Below, in pieces: positions 1 through 10,287 of a stretch of DNA of 64,000 bases. Position numbers and translations under genes: made by a program. Within the stretch, counting starts at the first letter, position 1. Each line of letters opens with the position of its first letter. The stretch is from a virus, in IMG/VR virus record IMGVR_UViG_3300017917_001271, positions 27,902 through 91,901 of that record. The stretch is one strand, 5' to 3'. The notes under the pieces were generated by a model that saw only the letters and a list, made by a program, of their open reading frames with translations, was not told where the DNA came from and searched no databases.

Positions 1-3000
1 AGAAGTTCCTTTTATTCCAGTTGATAGCACAGGAACTAACTCTACTTTACAAAGACAAGGCGTTGTTTCTGTTTACGAAAAAGACTCTAATAATATCTTT
101 AGTTTAGTTGCAACTATAATGAGTCCATGGCCTGCAAGCGAAGAAACATTTGGTTCAAGCCTTGCGTTCGGAGAACGTGCCCTTTTTGTTGGAGCATCTG
201 GTTATAATAACCACCAAGGTTTTGTTTACAAATTAGTTTATAAAACTATTACTGAAGTCAGTACAACATACAATCCAATTGGCAGTTCTGGCACTAAGTT
301 AGTTTTAACAAGTACTGCCGGAATTCGAGCAGGTATGTACCTAAAAGGTGCAGGGTTTACCAGCGGACAGTATGTTAGTTCAATTAATCAAGCAGATAAT
401 TCTATTATAATCAGTGCAGAGCCCGATTCTGAACCAAGCGGTGTGATTGAATTTACAACAACTAGTTGGAGATATGACAGAGATAACTACATTACCCCGC
501 AGACTGGAGCAAATAGCAAATTTGGTTCAGTTCTATCAATCAGCGATGACAGCAGTACATTACTAGTTTCTGCACCTGACGCATCGCCTGCTGGTAAAGT
601 ATTTGTTTATAAATCTGCAGATAAAGAACAGTATAGTTTGTTACATCCTGTAACTGGCACTGACAACAGTTTTGGTTTAAGCACTACTGTATCTTCTGAC
701 GGATCTTATGTTGCAATGTCTTCAATTTATAAAGACGTTAGTAAGATTGACCAAGGTGAAGTTCAAATTTACAAATTAGGCGCTACAGCATATTCCTTAT
801 ATCAGACCCTAACAGGCATTAGACCAGAGATTGCAGAATTCTTTGGATTCAAAATATCGTTTATGAACGACTATCAAACTCTTGTTGTGTTCAGCAAAGG
901 CGCTGACAACATTGTTAAAACAACGTTTGATGCTGCTTCTACAACGTTCGACAATAATTTAACTAAGGTCTATGACATCTTAGAAAATAATGGTAGAGTA
1001 GATGTCTATGATAGATATTCTTCACACTGGGTGTATAGTGAAAGTTTAGAAAATGACAGCACAGACGTTGATGGGTACGGTGCTGGTCTAGCAGTGGGAT
1101 CTAATCAGATTATTATTGGTGCTCCTAACAAATCCGATCAAGGATTCAAGTCAGGAAAAGTGTATCAATATAGTAAACCACAGAATAAACTAAGTTGGAA
1201 TATTCTTCATAAAGAAATTGATAAAATTGATATCAAAAAAATAAAGAGAGCATTCTTATACAACAAGACAACAAATAAATTAATTACTAATTTAGACATC
1301 ATAGATCCAGTACAAGGACAAATTCCAGGTATAGCTGAAGCTGAGATTCAGTATAAAACTTTTTATGATCCAGCAGTTTATAGTTCTGGAACAAACGAAG
1401 TTAACGTTGACGAGGGTATGGCATGGACAAAACCTTATGTTGGCGCACTATGGTGGGATCTAAGAACAGCTAAATTTATAGATAGTCACGACAGGGATCT
1501 AGTCTATAGAAATAGCACATGGAATACAATTTTCCCTTATGCAAGTATTGACATTTGTGAGTGGGTAGAAACACAATATACCCCAGACCAATGGAACGAA
1601 CTTGCAGATACTGAAGAAGGTATTGTTCTAGGTATAAGCGGCAAGAGCTTGTACGGTAACAATGTTTATGGTTTAGTTAGAAAGTACGATACTGTTTCTA
1701 AATCTTTTAGAAATACATACTACTTCTGGGTTAAAGGCAAAAAAACAATTCCAAACATTCCAACTAGAAAACTTTCAGCAAGTGATGTTGCCGCATTGAT
1801 TGAAAATCCTAGAGGAGTGGACTACAAGTACCTTGCATTAACCAGCACAAATAGTTTTAGTTTAGTAAACGTAAAGCCACTGTTAGAAGACAAAAATGTT
1901 ATTTTAAGTGTAGAATATTGGACATCAAATGAAATAGACAAGAACATACACAGTCAATGGAAAATTATCAATAATAATATTTCAACTAATATACCTAAGA
2001 CAGTTGAACAAAAATGGTTTGATAGTCTGTGTGGAAAAGATAATCAAGGTCGTCTAGTTCCTGATCCTTTATTACCAGATAAACTAAAATATGGTATTGA
2101 GAACAGACCAAGACAGGGCATGTTTATCAACAGATTTGAAGCACTAAAACAATTTATAGAATATGTAAACATTGAATTAGCAAAGAATTTAATTGTTGAA
2201 AATCGAGATATTTCAAAATTAGAATCTTTTGAAGAAGAGCCAAGCACACTTACAGGTTTATATGATTTTGTTTTAGACTCGGATGCAGAGCTAAGATTTG
2301 CTAATATTGGAACTTTCGAGAAGCCTAGTTTCTTACCAATAATTGAAAACGGAAGGATAATCGGTGTTGATATTGTTTCTAAAGGAAGGGGTTATTTTGT
2401 AGCACCATACTTTACAATTTCAGGATCTGGCACAGGCGCAAAAATTAGAGCAAAAATTAATGTTAAAGGTCAGATAGTAGGGTACGATGTTATTTCATCA
2501 GGTGAGGGTTATACTTCTTATGACACTACAATTACTCTAAGAAATTACAGCGTTTTAGTTCACAGCGACAGTGTTGCCAACGGAGCCTGGAGCATTTATT
2601 CTTACGAACCAACAACACAAGTGTGGAGTAGAGTACAAAGTCAAAGCTACAATGTATCAAATTACTGGACTAAAGTCGACTGGTATGCATCTGGGTACAA
2701 TCAATTCACTGCAATCGATCACTCAGTGATGACCTTCACTGATTTAGCTAACTTGTTTGCTAATATAGGCGAAACCGTAAAAGTCAAGACAACTAGTGCA
2801 GGCACATGGGTATTGTTAGAAAAATATTCTAATGTTGCTTCTTCAGACTGGACACAAACTTATAAAGTTGTTGGAAAAGAAAAAGGTACGATCCAGTTAT
2901 CTACCACTCTTTATAATTTTGAAAACAGCCTGTATGGCTTTGACGGATCTTTATACGACTCTGCAATTTTTGATAATTCAGCTGCGAAAGAACTAATAAT

Positions 3001-6000
3001 TATTTTAAATTCTTTAAAGAATGATATTCTAATCGAAGACTTGAAGTCTGTGTATTTGAACTTATTCTTTAATAGCGTAAGATATGCTTACAGCGAACAA
3101 AACTACATTGATTGGATTTTCAAAACTAGTTTTGTTAAAGCTCAACACAATGTTGGAGAATTAAAAGAGAAGGTAACCTACAATAGTGACAATCTTGAAA
3201 ATTTTGAAGATTTTGTAAACGAAGTCAAACCTTACAGAACAAAAGTTCGTGAATACGTTAGTTCTTACAATAAAGTAGATACTAATAATCTTGTAACAAC
3301 AGATTTTGATTTACCTTCATACTACGAAAATGATAAAATAAAAACATTATCTACTACTGTAGTTAATGGTGTTATTCAAGCAGACGATAATTCAATTTTA
3401 TCTTATCCTTGGAAATATTGGTATGAAAATGCTGGATATTCGGTTACATCGTTAGTAGTTGTTGATGGCGGCAGTGGTTATAAATCTGAACCGGTAGTAA
3501 GAATAATCAGCAACAGCGGATCAGGTGCTACAGGTCGCGCATTCTATACTAACGGAAAAATAAACAGAATTGTTCTGTTAACAAAAGGATCAGGTTACCT
3601 AAGTGCGCCAACTGTTGTACTAGATGGTGGCTTAATAGACGGCGGCACTCCTGCTAAAGTAGTTGCTATTATTGGAAATGGCGTAGTACGAAGCAATTTA
3701 ATTAAACTTAAATTTGATAGACTAAGTCAAAAATATTTGATATCTAAGCTGCAAGAAACTGAAGTTATTGATAACCCAACTCTAGTATCTGGATCAAGAT
3801 TGCAGTTCTCTTTAGCATGGGCACCAGATATTGTTAATACTCCTATTAATAATATAAAAAATGAAAAGTCGACAGTTTTAATTAACAATGTTGAAATTTT
3901 AAAATCTGATTATAGTTTAAGCGTAGTGAAATCAACCGCAAGAGGCTACACTACCTACACTGGCTCAATCACATTTAAGACTCCTCCAGCAGCTGGTTCA
4001 GTCATTGTAATTAACTACACTAAAGACTGGTCGTTGCTCACAGCCGCAGATAGAATTCAATATTATTACGACCCTGCCGTTGGCGAGTTAGGAAAAGATC
4101 TAGCACAGTTAATGACTGGTGTAGACTACGGCGGCGTAAGTGTACATGGATTAAATTTTGATATTGGACTAGGTTGGGGCAGCGTTCCATACTACACAGA
4201 CAAGTGGGCCAGCTTTGACGAAACATTTGAAGATTATATTGTAACAGTTGCTGCTGACACACATTCGTTTACATTGCCTTATGTACCAGAGGCTGGTACA
4301 GAGATGAACGTTTACTATGTAGGTAAAAATGTTGATGAATACACTGGTGACGGATTCTCTACAATCTATAATTTTAATATTGATGATGTTTACCCTCCAA
4401 CTGTAACAGTGACCGTTACAAAAGATTTTGCTGGAACAAACCTAGCAGGTTCGGATATTATTAATCTTACATCAACCGCAGGCATTAAAGTTGGAGATGT
4501 TCTAACAATGAACCCTGTAGTTGATAAGACACTGGCTTATAACACAGTTGTTACCCAAATATTAAATGGAACACAGGTAAAAATAGATCAAATCTTGTTT
4601 AAACCTATTACAGCTGGAACAGACGCTATCTTTACAAGAACGCTAGTCGATCCATTAGATTGTACTATTAATCCAAACGGAACAGTATTCTTAAAAGAAG
4701 CTATCCCAGTTGGTGCTAAAATTTCAATGACTGCATACACCAGCCCTATTAGATTAGATGACCCTAATTATACAGTAACTGGAGTGGCAAGAGTACAACT
4801 CAATACTTTACAAAATGAATACAATGTACTTGTCACGAACTCGTATGCGTTAGAAAATTCAAAAGCAACTATTGAAGCAAACCTCGAAACAGCTAACAAT
4901 AATCTTGTTGACAAACAAGCAGAATTAAATGCTTTACTTGTAGTGATAGATGGTTTAGATCCAAGTGATCCGTTATATGCGCCGACTGTAAGTGACATTA
5001 ATTTTATTGTTAATACTGCAATACCGGCGATCCAAGCAACCATCGCTTCTGAGCAGTCTGCATTAAATGACATAAACGACGACATTGCGGCAAATCAAGT
5101 TGCAAAAACTGCCAAGATAGCCGCAATCAATGCTCAAGCTGCATACATTAACACATTGACTCCTTTGGCGAACGATACTGCAATTATGCAGACTATTATC
5201 TCAGACGGTATTCCAGATAGTCAAATTGATCCTACCTACAAAACATTTTCAATTCCATTATCATTTGATGTGTTTGAAGGCGACCAGTTTATTTGGAGAA
5301 AAGCAAAGAGTGACGGATCGATATTGCCACAGGATCAAGATTACGATACCGCAGTAAACGGCGGCGACTTAGCCTACAGTAGTGCAACAGGCTTGGCTGC
5401 AGATGACATTATTATCGATGGTGACGATTTTGTCACTCCAACTAGCAGCCCAGCTACAGAAGAAGTTGTTCCAGGACAAGTCGTGGATGCTGTTGCAATC
5501 AAAGTTTACGATAGACCAAGCACAGGGTCTGCAAAAATCAAAGTTGACAGTTACATAGCAGACGGTGTTCAAACAGACTTTGAAATAACTCAGCAACCGA
5601 ACACCTCAACTGCGGTTGTAGTTAAATTTACAAAAGGGGCAAGGGATCCAATTTCAGGAGTGTTATCTTCAGTTTCTGTAGTTAAGACGCTAGGAGTCGA
5701 CTATGAAGTTGACTATACTAACCGATTGATTAAATTTATCGCTCCTCCATCGCAAGGTGAAATGGTTTCAATTTTCAGCTTTGGTTTTAATGGTTCTGGC
5801 ATACTGGATCTTGATTACTTTATTGGCGACGGTGTGACAACAGAGTTTATAACTAAAGCCGCGTGGGTCAAAGATGTAAATTATCTAGTATATGTCAATG
5901 GTGAAGCTCCAAGACCAGGAACTCCTGCATTGTTTAAAACAGATGCAACATACGAAAGTTCTAATCGTATTGGATTAGTGTTTGCTGCACCTCCGGCAGC

Positions 6001-7855
6001 TGGTGATTTAATTAATTACGTAATTGTTAGTGGAACACAGCAAACATATTCTATAACTAAAACAGAACGATTCCCAGGAAACGGATCAGACATCTATGAA
6101 TTACAAAATATAGTCGGTGACAGTTTGCCTGCTGAATCAAACATGCTGGTTCGTGTTAACAATCAATATTTACAAGGACCAAACAACAGCTACTATACTA
6201 TAACTGGTACAAAAGTAAATTATGTTATTGATCCTGCAAAGTATGTTCCATACTCATTGTCAATTAATGATATCTATGTATATGCTGGCGGAGACTTACT
6301 AGTATCTGGCATTGATTATATTGTTGAATTGGGTGGAATTACTATTAAGATCACACAAAATGTTCGTAAAAAGTATCTTAATAAAGAGTTGATTATAAGT
6401 GTGAAACAAACACAAGATTACGAATATATTCCGCCATCAGGTTTATTACCTGCTAGAATACAGTTTACTAAAACTTATGCTACTACTGATTTAATTGAAG
6501 TGTTAAGTTCTTATAAACACGACATTCTAGACATTCAAAGAACTGCCGTAAACGTCACATCAAGTCTAGTGTTAACACCAGACACGCCAGAGTTCTATAA
6601 TTATAGTGCAGTGGCAGGCGGTGTGATTCAATTAGACAGAACAGTTATTGATGAAAATTACGTGTGGGTAATTAAGAACGGAATACTATTAACACCTAGT
6701 GCAGATTTTATCTTAACTGAAAACAAGAAAACTATCAAGTTGGCACTCTATCCAGACCCTGCTGATGTCTTTACTATAATTACTTACGGTAGTAAGATAT
6801 TGACTTCTAGCATTTCTTATATGCAGTTTAAAGACATGCTCAACAGAGTACACTATAAACGCTTAAATGCAAACAAACAAACACGTTTAGTTAAGAATTT
6901 AAAATATACAGATAGTGTAATTGAAGTTGAAGATGCAAGTAATTTTGACTTACCAAGCGTTGGAAATAACAAGCCTGGCATTATTGAAATTCGAGGAGAG
7001 CGTATTGAGTTCTTTACAGTTTCAACTAAGGTTGAAGCAAATGTTACAACATACTTATTAGGCCAATTACGCAGAGGCACATTAGGAACTGGTGTTTCTA
7101 AAGTTCATAGAGCAGGAAGTGTTGTGCAAGATATTGGACCAAGTGAAACTATTCCTTATATTGAGAATACAATAATTGAGCAAGTCACATCAGACGGCAC
7201 AAATATTGTTCCAATTAATTTTATACCTATGGACCCAAGTACAGGTGTGACACCTGCAGGTGAGTGGACTTATAAGGACGGTTATGTGTCAACAATTCCA
7301 ACAGGATATGTTCAGGCGAATGATATTGAAGTATTTGTTGGAGGTTATACTAGTGCAGAATGGGCAGCTAATGCAGAATATGCAGTAGATGATATTGTTG
7401 AAGTTGGAAATTATATGTATCGCTGTATATCTGCGCATACAAGTAGTACAGACTTCTTTGCAGACCAAAGTAACTGGGTGTTCTTTATTGGAAATATTCG
7501 TCTAAAGAAACAACCTTATTTGGTACACAACGTAAATCAAGCACCTTACAGCCCAGAAGGTGATGTTCAACTAGATGCAGAGTTTGCAGTTGACACTGAA
7601 AACAAGCAAATTAGACTGACAAATAAATTAAAATTTGGAACCAAAGTTACTGTTATAAAACGCACAGGTGTTGCGTGGGATAGCACAACAAACGTTCTAG
7701 AAGATACTAATAAGATTGCTCGCTTCTTAAAAGCAGTCCCAGGAGTGTGGTACACAAATATAGGTAAATATGAGAATAAGGCCGGAGTACCATCAACGTT
7801 TGACAGCGAAGACGGGTCATTTGACAGTACATCAATAACATTCGACCAAGGATAA
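1..7855 (+). CDS. Giant tail/baseplate adhesin-like structural protein (5' partial)
   Basis: The reading frame is open from the left edge, so the start lies outside the window; about 2,617 residues are visible. The N-terminal ~400 visible residues carry several FG-GAP-like blades of the form 'FGSSLAF...LFVGAS...GFVYK', which suggests a beta-propeller. Two blocks of GxGY...P repeats (around residues 785-850 and 1145-1220) match the 'GSGYxSxPxV' repeats common in marine T4-like tail proteins. A coiled-coil-like stretch lies near residues 1590-1690. A CBM5/12-like module (W...Y..DDIVEVG..MYRC...W) sits near residue 2450. I infer a host-recognition or baseplate protein. It ends 6 bp before the next fibre gene, with which it is probably co-transcribed. 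The exact T4 equivalent is not clear. Confidence 0.8.
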   Translation, partial: EVPFIPVDSTGTNSTLQRQGVVSVYEKDSNNIFSLVATIMSPWPASEETFGSSLAFGERALFVGASGYNNHQGFVYKLVYKTITEVSTTYNPIGSSGTKLVLTSTAGIRAGMYLKGAGFTSGQYVSSINQADNSIIISAEPDSEPSGVIEFTTTSWRYDRDNYITPQTGANSKFGSVLSISDDSSTLLVSAPDASPAGKVFVYKSADKEQYSLLHPVTGTDNSFGLSTTVSSDGSYVAMSSIYKDVSKIDQGEVQIYKLGATAYSLYQTLTGIRPEIAEFFGFKISFMNDYQTLVVFSKGADNIVKTTFDAASTTFDNNLTKVYDILENNGRVDVYDRYSSHWVYSESLENDSTDVDGYGAGLAVGSNQIIIGAPNKSDQGFKSGKVYQYSKPQNKLSWNILHKEIDKIDIKKIKRAFLYNKTTNKLITNLDIIDPVQGQIPGIAEAEIQYKTFYDPAVYSSGTNEVNVDEGMAWTKPYVGALWWDLRTAKFIDSHDRDLVYRNSTWNTIFPYASIDICEWVETQYTPDQWNELADTEEGIVLGISGKSLYGNNVYGLVRKYDTVSKSFRNTYYFWVKGKKTIPNIPTRKLSASDVAALIENPRGVDYKYLALTSTNSFSLVNVKPLLEDKNVILSVEYWTSNEIDKNIHSQWKIINNNISTNIPKTVEQKWFDSLCGKDNQGRLVPDPLLPDKLKYGIENRPRQGMFINRFEALKQFIEYVNIELAKNLIVENRDISKLESFEEEPSTLTGLYDFVLDSDAELRFANIGTFEKPSFLPIIENGRIIGVDIVSKGRGYFVAPYFTISGSGTGAKIRAKINVKGQIVGYDVISSGEGYTSYDTTITLRNYSVLVHSDSVANGAWSIYSYEPTTQVWSRVQSQSYNVSNYWTKVDWYASGYNQFTAIDHSVMTFTDLANLFANIGETVKVKTTSAGTWVLLEKYSNVASSDWTQTYKVVGKEKGTIQLSTTLYNFENSLYGFDGSLYDSAIFDNSAAKELIIILNSLKNDILIEDLKSVYLNLFFNSVRYAYSEQNYIDWIFKTSFVKAQHNVGELKEKVTYNSDNLENFEDFVNEVKPYRTKVREYVSSYNKVDTNNLVTTDFDLPSYYENDKIKTLSTTVVNGVIQADDNSILSYPWKYWYENAGYSVTSLVVVDGGSGYKSEPVVRIISNSGSGATGRAFYTNGKINRIVLLTKGSGYLSAPTVVLDGGLIDGGTPAKVVAIIGNGVVRSNLIKLKFDRLSQKYLISKLQETEVIDNPTLVSGSRLQFSLAWAPDIVNTPINNIKNEKSTVLINNVEILKSDYSLSVVKSTARGYTTYTGSITFKTPPAAGSVIVINYTKDWSLLTAADRIQYYYDPAVGELGKDLAQLMTGVDYGGVSVHGLNFDIGLGWGSVPYYTDKWASFDETFEDYIVTVAADTHSFTLPYVPEAGTEMNVYYVGKNVDEYTGDGFSTIYNFNIDDVYPPTVTVTVTKDFAGTNLAGSDIINLTSTAGIKVGDVLTMNPVVDKTLAYNTVVTQILNGTQVKIDQILFKPITAGTDAIFTRTLVDPLDCTINPNGTVFLKEAIPVGAKISMTAYTSPIRLDDPNYTVTGVARVQLNTLQNEYNVLVTNSYALENSKATIEANLETANNNLVDKQAELNALLVVIDGLDPSDPLYAPTVSDINFIVNTAIPAIQATIASEQSALNDINDDIAANQVAKTAKIAAINAQAAYINTLTPLANDTAIMQTIISDGIPDSQIDPTYKTFSIPLSFDVFEGDQFIWRKAKSDGSILPQDQDYDTAVNGGDLAYSSATGLAADDIIIDGDDFVTPTSSPATEEVVPGQVVDAVAIKVYDRPSTGSAKIKVDSYIADGVQTDFEITQQPNTSTAVVVKFTKGARDPISGVLSSVSVVKTLGVDYEVDYTNRLIKFIAPPSQGEMVSIFSFGFNGSGILDLDYFIGDGVTTEFITKAAWVKDVNYLVYVNGEAPRPGTPALFKTDATYESSNRIGLVFAAPPAAGDLINYVIVSGTQQTYSITKTERFPGNGSDIYELQNIVGDSLPAESNMLVRVNNQYLQGPNNSYYTITGTKVNYVIDPAKYVPYSLSINDIYVYAGGDLLVSGIDYIVELGGITIKITQNVRKKYLNKELIISVKQTQDYEYIPPSGLLPARIQFTKTYATTDLIEVLSSYKHDILDIQRTAVNVTSSLVLTPDTPEFYNYSAVAGGVIQLDRTVIDENYVWVIKNGILLTPSADFILTENKKTIKLALYPDPADVFTIITYGSKILTSSISYMQFKDMLNRVHYKRLNANKQTRLVKNLKYTDSVIEVEDASNFDLPSVGNNKPGIIEIRGERIEFFTVSTKVEANVTTYLLGQLRRGTLGTGVSKVHRAGSVVQDIGPSETIPYIENTIIEQVTSDGTNIVPINFIPMDPSTGVTPAGEWTYKDGYVSTIPTGYVQANDIEVFVGGYTSAEWAANAEYAVDDIVEVGNYMYRCISAHTSSTDFFADQSNWVFFIGNIRLKKQPYLVHNVNQAPYSPEGDVQLDAEFAVDTENKQIRLTNKLKFGTKVTVIKRTGVAWDSTTNVLEDTNKIARFLKAVPGVWYTNIGKYENKAGVPSTFDSEDGSFDSTSITFDQG

Positions 7856-7861
7856 AAGAAT

Positions 7862-9604
7862 ATGGCAAAAAAAGTAATTAACGTTGGTTCAAGCGCAAAT
7901 GATTCCACTGGAGATTCATTACGTATCGCCGGCGGAAAAATCAACGACAATTTCACTGAACTGTATAATGCGCTTGGTGGAGAAACTGGCGCACCATTAA
8001 GTATAGTTTCAAAAATATTACCAGGAGATGGTATAATCGTAAGTTCAGCTCAAGGTGATGTACTAGTATCTAGTAAAACTGCCAGTGCTAACGAACTTGG
8101 CGGAATTAAAATTGGTTCAGGAATCAATATAAGTTCAGAAGGTGTCGCCAGCGTAGCAACGTATCAGCTGCCAAAAGCCAGCGAGACTATTCTTGGCGGA
8201 ATCAAAGTAGGTGATAGGCTTAGTATTGATGCTAATGGAGTACTAAGTGCCGACGAAGGTGCGTATGTTCTGCCTAAAGCCACAGGAAGCGTATTGGGTG
8301 GTATCAAGATAGGCTCTGGTTTAGAAATTGATAATGCTGGTATAGTAAGTGTCAATCAGTTCGACCAGACACTGAATACAAATGATGTTGTAGAGTTTGA
8401 ATCAGTTTTAAGTAGAGGTTATACAACAGAAGGTAGTTCGTCAATATTTCAACGTTCAACCGGAGAAAATATTGACACAGGTTTGAATATTCGCAGCTCA
8501 GTAGATAAAGAACCAATTTACATATACAATTATGGATCAGACGGGCTAGGTACTGGCGGAAGTGAAATTGATATTAAAGAACTCACAGTTGACATTTATA
8601 CTAAATGGGGAACAGCTGATCAGAAAAGGTGGCAGTTCACAAACATTACAAATAATGGCAGCGCACTTATAACACCTACAATGATATTAGGTACTACTGG
8701 TACAGAAGATCAATTGATTTCGCAGAATAGTCTTCACAGTATGACAGTGGGTAATACTGATTTAAAATCATATCTACGTTTTTACGGCCCAACTGATCCA
8801 GATACTGATAATCAAGGGCTGACAGATGCACCACGTGCTAATAAAATTACTATTAGTTCAAATGAGTTAGGAGATTGGGTAGAAGGAGAAGGATATACCA
8901 GCAAAGGTAGAATTGAATTAATCGCCGGGGGCACTCAGTCTACAACAAGAGCTTCTATAACGTTAGGCGAAAATGGTAGTCCAACACACGATTTCCCTCC
9001 AACGGGCAGTCCAGTTGTAACAACAACTAACAACATTGAAATCACAGGCGGTGTAGCGTTTTATGGCGACGTTACAATTCAAGCCGGTTCAACACTGGGT
9101 ATTAGAAATAGAATAGTATTTCAGGACGGATCAATTCAAACTACTGCTTATACAGGCACCGGAGGCGGAACACCATCGTCAATTGCTCAAGGAAGCTATG
9201 AAGTTAGTTTAAACGCTAACGGTAGTATTAGTTACCCAGGCGATGTTACACAAAACTTTCAAGACAGTACTAGCTGCTCGGCAGGTGTAAACACAGTTGT
9301 TTATACATCAACAGGACAATTTCAACATGCTATTAGATTATTTGCTATAGTAGAAGGAAATCCAGATGGCGGCTCTACTTGGGAAACACAGGCTTGTGAT
9401 ATTGTAGCGGTTCGCGGGTATGTTAATGATATTGTACATATAACAGTTTATGGTTTGACTTATTCAAGCGTATCTGCGCTAGCCACATTTGACGGCCGAT
9501 GGAACGCATTGACTAATAGAATAGAAATTACATGCAGCCCAATAAGTGCAACAAATTCTGTCGTAACAAGTGTCTATGCGATTGAAATGCGCAGTAACGA
9601 CTAA
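7862..9604 (+). CDS. Tail fibre-like structural protein with LGGIK repeats
   Basis: This 580-residue protein starts MAKKVINVGSSANDSTGDSL and continues with a 'GGKINDNFTELYNALG' segment, an N-terminus I associate with structural proteins of marine T4-like phages. Residues ~75-165 hold three repeats of about 30 residues built on 'LGGIKxGxxLxIDxxGxxS', as expected of an elongated beta-rich fibre. The rest is Gly/Ser/Thr-rich, and the C-terminus (residues ~440-580) looks like a compact beta domain. It follows the giant structural gene by 6 bp. It is most likely a fibre or baseplate appendage; no enzymatic motif was seen. Confidence 0.75.
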   Translation: MAKKVINVGSSANDSTGDSLRIAGGKINDNFTELYNALGGETGAPLSIVSKILPGDGIIVSSAQGDVLVSSKTASANELGGIKIGSGINISSEGVASVATYQLPKASETILGGIKVGDRLSIDANGVLSADEGAYVLPKATGSVLGGIKIGSGLEIDNAGIVSVNQFDQTLNTNDVVEFESVLSRGYTTEGSSSIFQRSTGENIDTGLNIRSSVDKEPIYIYNYGSDGLGTGGSEIDIKELTVDIYTKWGTADQKRWQFTNITNNGSALITPTMILGTTGTEDQLISQNSLHSMTVGNTDLKSYLRFYGPTDPDTDNQGLTDAPRANKITISSNELGDWVEGEGYTSKGRIELIAGGTQSTTRASITLGENGSPTHDFPPTGSPVVTTTNNIEITGGVAFYGDVTIQAGSTLGIRNRIVFQDGSIQTTAYTGTGGGTPSSIAQGSYEVSLNANGSISYPGDVTQNFQDSTSCSAGVNTVVYTSTGQFQHAIRLFAIVEGNPDGGSTWETQACDIVAVRGYVNDIVHITVYGLTYSSVSALATFDGRWNALTNRIEITCSPISATNSVVTSVYAIEMRSND

Positions 9605-9646
9605 TAAACAGCACAGTTTGGGATTAAACTAGCACATTATAACTAT

Positions 9647-9656
9647 TGATAAATAC
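9647..9656 (+). promoter_or_regulatory. T4-type late promoter (TGATAAATAC)
   Basis: TGATAAATAC lies in the 71-bp gap after the 580-residue fibre gene and 20 bp before the next start. It is one base from the T4 late consensus TATAAATA core and has no -35 box, as expected for sliding-clamp-dependent late transcription. Confidence 0.6.
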
Positions 9657-9675
9657 TGAATAAAGAGAGATTTCT

Positions 9676-10284
9676 ATGCAGAATAAAGACGTAACCGGCG
9701 TACATATTGAAGGACATATTAAAATCCATGACCCAGAGTCTGGTGAAATTTACATCAATAAACGTAATGCCATTCACTACGAAAATATTAGTATAGCGTT
9801 AGCCCAAAGTCTTGCTAACAGCGGACAAGGCTTTGTATACGAAATGGCATTTGGGAACGGCGGAACAGCAGTTGATCCAACAGGTATTGTTACATACTTA
9901 ACACCAAATTCAACAGGATCTAACGCAAGTCTTTACAATCAAACATACGCTAAAGTCGTAGATGATCGTAGCAGCAATAATACTGATCCAACACGAAATT
10001 TTATTGAAACACGACATGTTACTGGCACAAATTATACAGATGTTTTTGTAACTTGTTTGTTAGATTACGGCGAGCCTAGCGGACAACAAGCATTTGATAA
10101 CTCTAACAATAACGGCGGCCTTTATATTTTTGACGAATTAGGTTTAAAAAGTTACAGCTCGACTGGTAACAGCTTATTATTGACTCATGTTATCTTCCAC
10201 CCCGTGCAAAAATCATTGAATCGATTAATTCAAATTGATTATACTGTACGTATTCAGAGTTTAACTGGTCTAGCAGGAGTTTAA
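9676..10284 (+). CDS. Conserved phage structural protein
   Basis: This 202-residue protein (start MQNKDVTGVHIEGHIKIHD) has no membrane segment or signal peptide. It is rich in Asn, Gly and Thr, with beta-type patterns. It lies between two fibre genes, follows a late promoter and has an AGAGAG ribosome-binding site. The N-terminal 'GEIYINKRNAIHYENISIALAQSLAN' region suggests a small virion protein of the kind found beside fibres in marine T4-like phages. The next gene starts 3 bp after its stop. The function is inferred only from composition and position. Confidence 0.65.
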   Translation: MQNKDVTGVHIEGHIKIHDPESGEIYINKRNAIHYENISIALAQSLANSGQGFVYEMAFGNGGTAVDPTGIVTYLTPNSTGSNASLYNQTYAKVVDDRSSNNTDPTRNFIETRHVTGTNYTDVFVTCLLDYGEPSGQQAFDNSNNNGGLYIFDELGLKSYSSTGNSLLLTHVIFHPVQKSLNRLIQIDYTVRIQSLTGLAGV

Positions 10285-10287
10285 TAA

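Noticed and set aside
4768-5085. Long antisense open frames inside the giant structural gene and in other large genes
   Set aside because: They mirror the codon pattern of the opposite strand, lack ribosome-binding sites and are not protein-like.
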